Assembly (NCBI GenBank): GCA_015680685.1 | Contig: MNCI01023951.1 | Coordinates: 275,612 to 339,611, forward strand | Length of the DNA: 64,000 nt | Direction of reading: 5' to 3' | Origin: Gnetum montanum | Taxonomy: Eukaryota; Streptophyta; Gnetopsida; Gnetales; Gnetaceae | Part shown: piece by piece, positions 23,190 to 33,004 of the stretch | Layout of the letters: the number at the start of each line of letters is the position of its first letter | Numbering within the stretch: the stretch's first letter is position 1 | The notes under the pieces: generated by a model | What the model saw: only the letters and a program-made list of their open reading frames with translations | Database searches by the model: none | Told to the model about the DNA's origin: nothing | Program-made: the position numbers and the translations under genes

Positions 23190-26100
23190 TTACGCATCCC
23201 CCCTAGTACCACTGTCACCCGTATCCCTTAGGTCTGCCTCTAAGCCTAACAAATCGTCCTTGAGTGGGCCGTCCCTTTTAGAGGCCATTCCTTCATGAGG
23301 GATGACATCTTCACAGGGTTCTTGTGCTAACACTAGCTCCCCAAGAGGACGGTCTGCATCATTACCCTCTTCTTCCTGCACTTGCTCCTCATCTTGTCCG
23401 CCTTCTTCATCCACTCCTTATACCTATATACAATAAATACATAAGCAAAAACCATGATAGGATAAACTAGAAAATTTAAATTCAATAACACTTAAACTTA
23501 CTCGTGATGGTGCTGTGTCTGCAGCAAAGGCGAGCTGATCTAAACCGACCCATAGGCATTGCATAATTTCATCCTCCATCAATTCAGACCAAACTCCATT
23601 CCCCAGATCAGTTCCAGCCTTCACCTTTCTTTTTTCCATGCTAGTCCACGGAGGTGGTTCAGGGAAGAAAGTAGGGACTGTAGTCTCGTCCCTGGGAAGA
23701 GTAACTTCTCTTTCTAGGGACGTGCTTACCGTCTCCTGCTCCTGGAACTTCTCGAAGGCCTTGGATGTGCCAATGACATTGAGGAATACCTGCAAGGATT
23801 GAGCTTCTACGGTAGAATCTTGATAGTGCTGACGATAAGCAAGACTTTCTCACTTACACAGATGCTTTTGATCTTTTTCTTTCTGCCCCCACTCTTGGAT
23901 GCTTGCACAAAAGTCCTCCCAGTCCTGGTTCTTCTGGGCCAACAGCTCTATTTTCATCCTTTTCTCCACCAATTCCCGACTAGTTTGCACACTGTTCCTG
24001 ACTGTGGTCCAATAGTGAGCATAGTCAATAATAGCCATATGCCAGTCCTCTTCACCTGTTCCCCACACCTACAGGAATTCACATCACGATTTTAAGTCTC
24101 CGACCTCTTTGGTCAGAGACACCCTTTCCTTCTCTAACCTCTGCAGTCTCTTCCAGAGGTCTTCATTGATATTTTGCCACAAGGAGCGGGTCAAGCGTAA
24201 CGCACATTTATGCATTTCCTCATAAATGTTGCGTGGCATGACTACCCCTTCTGATGAAGGCTCCACTGTGTCCAGGTCAATGGGCTCCATAGGGTTCCAT
24301 CGAAGGCGAGCTCCTGATAACAAACATTATCAAACGCAAATACAAATTATAACCTTATAATAAAATAAATGTGTTATAGCAGTAACATACCAGCTCCAGG
24401 ATCCACACACTTGAGGCACTCGATCATATCATTAACATCTTCCATGAAGGAAAAATTATCAAGGAATTCCCCCCACACTCTGCTTGCAACGGCGGACGAG
24501 GATGCACCTTGTTCATCTGTAGCGTAATTAAGTCAAAATTTCTAGTTATCCAAAAAATTACTTAAAAATTCTAGTACACTGATTACCTCTGCCTGTTACA
24601 GTGGGGAATGCATCGACCTTTTCCGCCTCCCCTCTCTCCTCACGCACAAGGATCTGTGTGTCACTTATTCCAACAGCCGGGGCCTCCTCTTCCAAAATTG
24701 GGGCCCCTTCTCCACGCCGTAATACCACTGCCCCTGTTTCAGGGGTCAACCGCTCTATAGATCTCCCTGTTCATGCCACATAACACATTTAAACAATTCA
24801 GAATACTTTGAATAAAGTTGCATGATACAATAATTGCAATAACTTTCACTATGTCTTTACGCTTACCAGGCGGAGGTTTACTCCGCTGAACTCTGACTTG
24901 CATAGTTCTGTCTGTGCCACCCGCTAGTTCCACAGGCGCCTCAGTTAAGTGAGCCCTTTTTCGTTGAATCGAGGCATCTACTATCTCTGCAGCCAGATGC
25001 TTCCCTCATGATGCATCACCAATGTAAGTGGGAAGCACCCCAGCCATGCTATCAAGGCCCCGCATTCGAGGTGCCACTAAATCCCTAGTCATTACAGACA
25101 AAGACTCCCCAATTCCCTTCGGAGGATCCTGTGCCCGGGTAGTGCCAAAGATATGAGAAATCCAACGTTTGGATAACTGGTCTCGATCTTATAGGACCCA
25201 GACCCAATTCCTCTGAACAACCAAAAATTCGACAAAACGCCGGAGGCAAGCTATGAAGAAGGCGAAGTGCACACTGAAATGAGACTCAAGCTTCTGGCAG
25301 AGCCTAACCATTTCAGTGCACAACCCCTTAGCGAAATAGCTAGCCCAGTCAAACTGGGTCCATTCCTCCATCACCTCCCGCATGATACGGGCATGTTCTA
25401 TAGTAAAGAACTTCCCCTGCGAGAGTGCTTTGGGGAAAGCCCAGGTGTAGAAAAGGGGATAAATAGTCTTGGCGATCTCTAATTTGATCTTTTCACAAGG
25501 GATCCCCTTGGTTTCCTTCTTGGTCCCTAGCCACTCTTCTAACTCCTCCAAACATTTGACACTCCTCCTCGATTTTTCCTCTATGGGAAGACAGTCAAAG
25601 GGGACGCCAAAGAGGTCAGCAAATAGCTGAGTGATGATGTCAAAGTTTACACGCATGTGATGCATGCACGTGCAAAAACGCTCGGCCCTCTCGTTGAAGG
25701 AGTTAACCAAAGTTAACATTTCGCTGGTAGGGACATCAGGGGTTATGGCTAGAAATAAATGCATTAGCCTCGCTTCCTGCAGCTTGGTGACCAACACAAC
25801 TGGGGCCGCCGCGTGGCCGAGCCAGCATTGTGCCTCCTTAATGTCACCATAGCGGAAAAGAAGGGTATTCGCCTCATGGCTGGAAATAGTGATGGTAATC
25901 TCCTGAGATTCCCTAACTAATAATACAGGACACACGTCAACATAGCGAAAACACCGTTACGCACCATTTTAAAACAACAAAAACAATATAATATACTGTA
26001 ACTAATAATAGCAACGAAACCTTACCAGATCCGAATGGCAAAGGAAATGGAGGAAGTTTCCTCTACACGTCCACGAGGGTAAGGGTGGGTTCAAAGTCCA

Positions 26101-27249
26101 TTCTTCATGTAACCACCTGAGAGTCTGACAATTTTTGAAAGAATCAGCAAAACGGGTGGGATACTCATGAATGTCGAAAGCCATTTGTCCCATTACACCA
26201 GTGCGTACATTGCTGGTAGAAGTAAACTCCTTTATTGTTGTTTCGGTCCAAGACAAAGTATCATTATTGCCTACTAATCCATTTTCATTGATGAAAATCC
26301 CGTATCATATGACACATTATTATCTTACACTTCGCAAATTCAGATATTAGAAACATATCGATAATACCGCTAGTAAAACAACTTACCCGTCCGAATAATA
26401 CACTGTTCCTGGTGGGTTCTGAAAGTAAGTCGAGACATGACGAGCCACGAACAAAGTATTGTACGCATGGTAACAGCTAAACCTAGCCATTTCCCAGATC
26501 CAGCTTAAGCACCTCAGCCCTTTGGCGCTAAGTTCGCGATCTTGGGGACGACCAGTATCGATAGCCCCGTTTGTCAAGAAAGCCAGGATGCCCTACGTAG
26601 AACCCACTTGCAAATGTTCCAAAATAGCACCAGCCACATCCCCCGACAAGTTCGACCACACAATAATACTGTAGTTATGCAGCAAAAACTGTAGAAGCTT
26701 CAGCGCACCCTTTCGAAACCATATAGCCCTCCCTTGCAAATGAGTTTGAGGGGGAGGAACATTGGGTACGATAGGGTTTACACAACATAAAACCCCGACT
26801 ATATCCAAAACAATTAGGACAGGTTTCAACATGATACTGTACAGAAAACAAATGTGTTACCTTCTATATTCCGATTGCATGCTTAAACTATAGGAAAATT
26901 TACAAAATTATGCTCTAGCCATACAGCCGAAATCGCCGAAACCCTTGTAATAGTACAAGGTTTGTCTCAAACAACGGCAATAGACGCAATACTGTTGTCT
27001 AAACCCTCGTTTTAACGCGAGGTCTACAACCTAAAACTCTAATTTACCCAGATGATGCAAAAAGAATAAACACAAAAAGGAAAAAAAGCGTATCACAAGA
27101 AGTAATACGAGTAAGTAAGGGATGGCCTACCGATTCAGAGGAGTGACATCTCTCACTTTGACCAAGGCCTGCAAAGCACGTTGCAGGCTCCCCTGTACTT
27201 CATCGATTTTAGCCAACTTGGTATTCTTTCCTCTAACTTTCAGTGCCAT
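23190..27249 (-). pseudogene. Antisense multi-exon gene inside element B (HAD-like domain, unknown function)
   Basis: Runs opposite to gag-pol, between protease and RT. Exons read by eye: 27249-27131, ~26847-26387, ~26295-26026, ~25917-24867, ~24756-24587, ~24520-24391, ~24306-24070, ~24068-23858, ~23838-23502, ~23424-23190. Donors GGTAAGT, GGTAAGG, GGTAAGC, GTAATC, GTATGT, GTAAGTGAG, GTAAGTTTAAG and acceptors such as TTTTCTGTACAG support them. Exon 2 resembles an FCP1/NIF-type HAD domain; exon 4 has a conserved, unnamed helical region (LEELEEWLGTKKETKG, YPLFYTWAFPKALSQGK, SQDPPKGI-like AQDPPKGIGES); exons 7-8 look coiled coil; the last exon is an acidic tail. Three in-frame stops (26593, 25189, ~25018) and no frameshift seen. 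Homologous to 44552-48330 in C and 58235-59100 in E. Confidence 0.72.
26387..26847 (-). other. FCP1/NIF-like HAD domain exon of the antisense gene (element B)
   Basis: LKPVLIVLDIVGVLC fits the first HAD strand, where an active FCP1/SCP phosphatase has DLDGT/V; the second Asp is Val here. IWFRKGALKLLQFLLHNYSIIVWSN fits the RPG..FL.....VWS region, and NTLFVARHVSTYFQNPPGTV fits the N-T-L-L-V-D-D-S-P...NPP-T region of plant NIF proteins with the D-D pair replaced. C has the matching exon (44557-45030) with LKSSLLVVELVVVL and NTLFLAFCVRTLFQNPPRTV. The residues are family knowledge; the assignment is by motif order only. Probably a non-catalytic domain. Confidence 0.6.
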
Positions 27250-27733
27250 TATTGCAGTCCTGAACACCTTCACACCTGAATACCTTTACAAATAACATGT
27301 CGTAGTCTTTTGCTCTTCCTCCTTCTCTCTGTGATAGCCGAGAATTCAAATTTGCAATAACCAATAGCCTATTCTCAATAAGAACTGCCTACTTATATGC
27401 GAAATTAACCGACTTGACGTCCAATTTAAGTGAGACTTGCCCAAATACTAATGTCAGTATGAGCTGGAACCCAAAAATCAAGGCATTAATAGCGACAGAT
27501 ATCGCATGCATTACGGTCCGAAACGACCTTAAACTATTGCCCCCCATCTCCTCATAATCAGGTCGCATTAATTACAGGCTATTCACGATGTTCAAAATTC
27601 AGTTAGCTTCTCACACTCAGAGACGTCACATCACATCCTTTTTCTTTTTAGACTAAACCAAGAGTTATTCGTTAACTACTTATAGCATCCAACTTAGCAC
27701 CTTTCTAATTACTTTCATATTTGACAATTTTGT
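27250..27733. other. Spacer between antisense gene and pol, element B
   Basis: Non-coding; would hold the antisense gene's promoter. One leftover repeat-block unit (CATTACGGTCCGAAACGACCTTAAACTA type) lies at 27511-27543. No TATA box is obvious on the minus strand. Confidence 0.5.
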
Positions 27734-27750
27734 AGGACAATTGACAAATG
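27734..27750 (+). promoter_or_regulatory. Putative 3' splice site and pol start, element B
   Basis: TTTTGTAG, then 12 bases, then ATGG. C has TTGGTAG, 10 bases, ATGG (42658-42644) and E has ATGGCAG, 12 bases, ATGG (59217-59231). A pyrimidine-rich stretch precedes it in B. This could join gag-pro to pol by splicing, as in Ogre elements; no clear shared donor was found. Confidence 0.45.
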
Positions 27751-29373
27751 GACGAAACTTTATCTACACTCCTATTTTTAATAGGTCCACATGGGGAAAT
27801 TATTAGACAACTTGATCCCACATTAGTAAAGACTAACCTTGCCCTCGATGACGCAACCATAGCCACATCGAAAACATCTCTAGATTGGCCAGAACAATCG
27901 CCGCGCACGCTAGATCTAGAAGTTGGAGATGTAACCAAAGACCCCCTTAACGAGGTCTCTATGGTTATGCATAGAGGTGAGACTAAAACTCTTAAAGTTA
28001 GCTCCTTACTAGACCAAAGGCACATGACAACATAAGATAGGTCCTCCAGAACAACATCATGGTGTTCGCATGTTCATACGAAGATATGCCAGGACTAGAC
28101 CCAAGGTTAATACAACACAACATAATCCTAGATCCCCATATCAAAGCAGTTAGACAGAAAGCACGAAAGATTAAGCCAGAAGTCAAGCTAGCAGTACGTG
28201 ATGAGATCACTAAACTGTACCAGGCTAGTTTTATTCGCGCGGTCGATTACTCAGACTGGGTATCTAACATTGTAGTTGTTCCTAAAAAGACCAGAGCGAT
28301 ACACATCTGCATAGACTTCTGAGACTTGAAAAAAGCTACAATCAAAGATAATTTTCCATTACCGAGTATCGACCAACTAGTGGATACAACCGCTGGGCAT
28401 GCGCTTTTATCCTTCATGGATGGCTTCTCAGGCTACAATCAAATACGCATCAACCCAGAACACCAGCTGACAACCACCTTCATGACACCCTAGGGACCTT
28501 TTACTACACCATGATGCCTTTTGGGTTAAAAATGCTGGAGCTACGTATCAATGAGCTATGACGTACATATTTAGCAACTATCTCCTAGGGAGACTGAATG
28601 ATTATGTTGATGATATAGCTGTTAAGTCTATAAGGTCAGAAGATCATTCGGAGGAGCTAGAGTTAGTCCTCCAAAGATGCTCTAAATGCGACCTCCAGCT
28701 CAACCCAAAGAAGTGCGTATTCAAAGTCAAAACTGGACGCATGCTCGGGTTTGTGGTAGCAGAGACAGGTATACAAGTATACCCTGACAAAGTCAAAGCC
28801 ATTTTTGAATTGACACCCCCTACAAATCTCAAGCAATTATGCAGATTGCAAGGGAGGTTACAATTTATCAGGTGGTTCATTTCAAGACTAACAGATAAGT
28901 TACACCCTATGAAGAACTTGCTTAAAAATGGGATTAATTTCGAATGGATAGACGATTGTCAGGATGCATTTGATAGCTTGAAGCAAGAACTTCAATGCTT
29001 ACCAATAGTATTCTTGCCACAAAGGCATCAACTGTTTTACATTTACCTCGCAACATTAGACGTAGCCTTAGCTGCATTACTCTGTCAAAAGAGAAATGAC
29101 AGGTCAGAAGTACTCGTATATTACCTGAGTCATGCTCTATGTGCATATGAAACGAGGTACAATGAAGTAGAGCGTAATTGCTTAGTGTTAGTGTTTACGC
29201 TCAAAAAGTGCAGACACAATCTCTTTCGTAGCCAGGTCAACATAATCTACAAAAATAACATCCTTAGGGCTATTACGCATAATCTGTACGAAACTAGTAA
29301 AATAGCTCATTGGAAAGCTATAATGGAAAAATTCGATCTACGTTATATTTGTCAATCTTCTATGAAAGGCTAA
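27748..29373 (+). pseudogene. Reverse transcriptase and degenerate RNase H, element B
   Basis: Begins MDETLSTLLFLIGPHGEI. RT motifs: FPLPSIDQLVD, SFMDGFSGYNQIRI, catalytic LNDYVDDIAVKS (YVDD). A frameshift near 28040, a stop at 28320 (Arg expected), a stop plus one-base deletion near 28490 and another deletion near 28530 break it. 28558-29373 is open: QLNPKKCVFKVKTGRMLGFVV, then the native RNase H with FYIYLATLDVALAALL (catalytic Asp lost), YYLSHAL and NEVERNCLVLVF. Loss of this Asp is usual in the Tat group. Confidence 0.85.
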
Positions 29374-29489
29374 GCGATAGCTAACCAATTAATAACCTCG
29401 CCCATTGACAGTCAGGCAACCATAGAGCCTGAATTCCTAGATGAGCATGTACATAGTTTAAGCCCTGTTTTAACAGGCCCCGAAGCAAC

Positions 29490-29900
29490 GTTATATTTTG
29501 ACGACACTTCAACCACTAGAGATGGCAGTTCCGCCACAGTCATTATGGTATCACCTAAGGATGTGCATCTTCACGCTTACCGCTTCAACTTTCCCTGTAC
29601 GAACAATGTGGTAGAGTATGAGGGACTCTTCAGGGGATTACAAACAGCCAAAGAGCTTGATGTTCAACACCTGGCAATTAGGGGCGATTTGATGCTTGTT
29701 ATAAATCAAATCACAGGAGTCTACACTTGCAAGGCTGTACATTTACAGCCCTACTGCGATATGGCTAAAGATCTTCTGAAGCAGTTCACAATGATCGATG
29801 CCCAACACGTTCCTCGAAACGATAACACACTAGCCGATGCACTGGCTACACTAGCTTTAAACGTGTCATTGCATCTGTTTGACACCTGTCCCACATTAAT
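29490..29900 (+). pseudogene. Second (archaeal-type) RNase H, element B
   Basis: Same frame as the RT C-terminal part, after a TAA at 29371. LYFDDTSTTRDGSSA (first D kept, the usual FDGA reads FDDT), NNVVEYEGLFRGLQTA (E), LAIRGDLMLVINQITG (D), RNDNTLADALATLA (D). YTCKAVHLQPYCDMAK is typical of the plant Tat second RNase H. Marks the element as Tat-group. Confidence 0.85.
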
Positions 29901-29939
29901 AACAGATTGTACAGATCCTATCATTCAGGCGGCGCAAAT

Positions 29940-31212
29940 ATCTTCACTGCTTGAGGATAGAATGCCAGAGTGGTACGACAACATTAAAACTTACCTCTTG
30001 CATGGCGAACCACCACACAAGTTAGCACGTGCACAAAAAGACACTATTTGCAAGCGCGTTAGGTAGTACGTCATCATAGGAGACAGTACCCTCTGTAGAC
30101 GCGCTTTTGATGCAGTACTGGTTACTTGCGTTAACAAGGACCAGGCACAATGTATAGTAGGCGAAGTCCATGAGGGATTATGCGGAGGACACGTAGCACC
30201 ATGAGCCATGGCCTCTAAAATCCGTCGCTTAGGGTATTATTGGCCGTACATGAAAAAAGATTGTTTTACAAAGGTTAAAACGTGCGACACGTGTCAACGT
30301 TACGCGAACCTCATACACGTGTCACCTACAGAACTACACATGACTCAAATAACATGGCCCTTTCAACAATGGGGATTAGAGATTATAGGACCTATCACAC
30401 AGAAATCTTCCGCAGATCATAGCTTCATAATCACCGCCACTGAATACTTCATGAAGTGGGTGGAAGCCATCCCTTTGCAAAAGATCACGTCGCAATAGAT
30501 CTGTCACTTTATTCTATATAACATTGTAACTAGATTTGGTCTCCCAATGACTATCGTGACTAACAATGGACCATAATTTAGCAGTCTAGAAACCAAATCT
30601 TTTTGCGACAACCTTGGTATCAAACAATCTTTTTCCTCACCTTATTACCCACAAGCGAATGGTCAAGCTAAAGCGACAAACAAGGTCATTATCAACTTAC
30701 TCAAGAAAATGCTTGGCAGCAATAAGAGACGGTGGCATGAAAAGATCCTCTATGTGCTATGGGCATATCGTACCACATGCAGAACAGCTACAGACAATAC
30801 ACCCTTTAGCCTAGTTTATGGATCTGAGGTGGTGCTGCCCTTCGAATTACAAGTTCCTTCTCTGCAAATGGTCCTGTCCATAATTATAAATAAGGCTCAA
30901 CACACCGTGTCTCGGATCATAGATTTGGATTCAGTAGAGGAGAAGCGAATATAGATGCTTGATACCATCAAAAAGTATCAAGGTAAGCAAAGGCAGAAGC
31001 ACCGTCATAATCTTCAACAACATCCTATCAAGAAGGGAGATTTGGTTCTCAAAGCCATTCGCGAACTAGTAGGAAAGTTCTTTGCAAACTGGGAAGGCCC
31101 TTTCTTGGTAGCTGATGTATATGGCAATGGCAGATTCAAGCTAGCAGATATCAACGGCAATGAGTTACCGAATCCCGTGAATCATATATATCTGAAGCGG
31201 TACTACATTTAG
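29940..31212 (+). pseudogene. Integrase, element B (catalytic triad lost)
   Basis: Zinc region EVHEGLCGGHVAP...GYYWPYM...KTCDTCQRYANL. In the core the first Asp reads Glu (QQWGLEIIGP), the second reads Asn (VTNNGP) and the Glu reads Lys (GQAKATNK): all three catalytic residues are changed. Stops at 30064, 30202, 30496, 30571 and 30952. The C-terminal part (KKGDLVLKAIRE, NWEGPFLVADVY) ends NHIYLKRYYI, an ending shared with C and E. Cannot be active as read. Confidence 0.88.
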
Positions 31213-31234
31213 CTGCATATCCAGTGTTAACATC

Positions 31235-31745
31235 AGGCATGGCAATAATCTTCTGCTACGACGCTAAACTGGCAACAACTTTCCGCTACGACGCTAAACT
31301 AGCATTCCCCTCACGCGTCCGCCATGACGCTAAATTGGCAACAATCGTCTGCCACGACGTAAAACTAGCAAGTTTCAACCATCCGCTAAGACGTAAAACT
31401 AGTAGTTTTGTACAAGTCTGCCAAGACGTAAAACTGGTATTTCTTGCACGCGTCCGCCATGACGCTAAACTGGCATCGGCTATTCGCCAAGACATAAAAC
31501 TAGCACAGGTAAGTATCCGTCTGCTGAGACGTGAAACCAGCACAAATTTATCTCTGGGTCATGACATAAAACTGACATCCATAGCATGGTCTACTGAGAC
31601 CATAAATCAGTTCTACCACCATCCGCTACAACATGAAACTAGCACTTTTCAGTCTGCCTAGACTTTAAACTGGGACCATGGTCTGCTAGGACTTAAAACC
31701 AGTGACAGTAGTCTACCAGGATTTAAAATTGGGACCTAGAGACCA
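31235..31745 (+). repeat. Repeat block 2 of element B
   Basis: About 14 degenerate units of 30-40 bases with core TACGACGCTAAACTRGCA, directly after the integrase stop. Later units drift to GACTTTAAACTGGGACC. The TAAACT core is shared with block 1 of all elements. Confidence 0.85.
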
Positions 31746-32933
31746 CCAACATGCGAATCAAGCGAGCGTCATTGTCTCTGTGTGGCTGCAAAACAAATGA
31801 TGTGGGATTTTGGGACAGTCCCAGCATCGCAACCTCACAGGCATTCTACTAATTCCTCGGATGTGCTGAAAGGCATACTACCGACCCCTCGGAGATGCTT
31901 TCACTGCACCCACTGTAGCAGTGGCACCTCTGAGAGCTTATTTTCACCAACTGGAGCCCCAAAGGAGTTCTCATCAACAACGACCTTGGGGATCTCCGCT
32001 CATCATCACTATCAGGCTGTGGCTTCACAGATTCACCTAGCTGGTTCTTTCCATAACCGGCTAGGTGTGCTGAGTCTGATGTTCTTTGGCGGCGATATGC
32101 TAGGCCAAGCGTCAATGTTGAAGACTCTAGCCTCGTGCTACAGTTCCTCCTGCACGGCCTGCTCACTCTGTCTCGCCCCAAACGGTACTTCTTTCAACAA
32201 CCTCTCTAGTGATTCGACCGAGCAATGGTGTCTTTTGTTTTCTTCATTGGTTGTAGGTTACTTGCTATGAGGATGTCGTTCAAAAGTGCATTCATCTGAG
32301 CGGTGAAATACAAACAGCATTTGAGATGGCTGCTTAGGTTAGCCTGGCCACTCAGGAGTGCATCCCTGTTTTCCTCATAATCCTACCTCTAGCTCTTACT
32401 TCCCTGCATCTCCACCATCTGTTTCCCTTACGCAAAACGTGCATACGCAACATACGCTTTCTGCATTTTCATTACAATCAAGTCCATAAACTGGCGTAAT
32501 GCAACTTGCCCATTGGACGCCAAAAATATATATATATATATTTCTTGTGGGGTCGGCAAAATAGATGAAACACAACTCATCCAGGCCGCGCAGATGTAAC
32601 ACAATTCGTCTATGCAAGCCCCTGCATCTACAACATAATGGCATAACTCCATGCAAGTGCAATCGCAGGAGAAGGCCTAAGTGCTTATGCGTGAAAAAAC
32701 TATACTCACTCATTTGCGTCTTCCCCGAACCTCATTTGATTCTTCCCCAAACCTCATTTGAGTCTTCCCCGAACCTCACTTGAGTCTTCCCTGAACCTCT
32801 TTCCTCTTACCTCTATAAGAATTTCCTCCTATACCATTTTGTCTTCTATTTCCCTAATTTCTGGGCTTCTGCTGTGACAGGGTGACACTTGAGTAACCAT
32901 TGATGAACGTTGTTGGTACTTTTACCCATCCGA
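31746..32933 (+). other. Spacer between block 2 and 3' LTR, element B
   Basis: An open frame of 162 residues (31782-32270) has no recognisable domain and a Ser/Cys/Leu-rich composition; likely chance. A (TA)n run lies at about 32528-32541. At 32716-32804 a 22-base unit (GAACCTCATTTGAGTCTTCC type) is repeated four times. Confidence 0.6.
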
Positions 32934-33004
32934 TGTTTCGTATTCTTTGTTGACGTCTTTCGGGCAAGCCCTCTAAACGTCAACAAAGAGGGGCCATTGA
33001 AACA
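32934..33004 (+). promoter_or_regulatory. Polypurine tract inside a long inverted repeat, element B
   Basis: CTTTGTTGACGT (32945-32956) and ACGTCAACAAAG (32977-32988) are perfect 12-base inverted arms with a 20-base loop. The purine tract AAAGAGGGG is 32985-32993. Outside, TGTTTC (32934-32939) pairs with GAAACA of the LTR start (32999-33004). E and C have matching arrangements. Confidence 0.8.

Noticed and set aside
31224-31661. 145-residue plus-strand ORF after integrase in B
   Set aside because: It covers the tandem-repeat block and only repeats the unit in translation.
31782-32270. 162-residue ORF in the spacer of B as an env-like gene
   Set aside because: No signal peptide, membrane segment or glycoprotein feature, and no counterpart in C or E.
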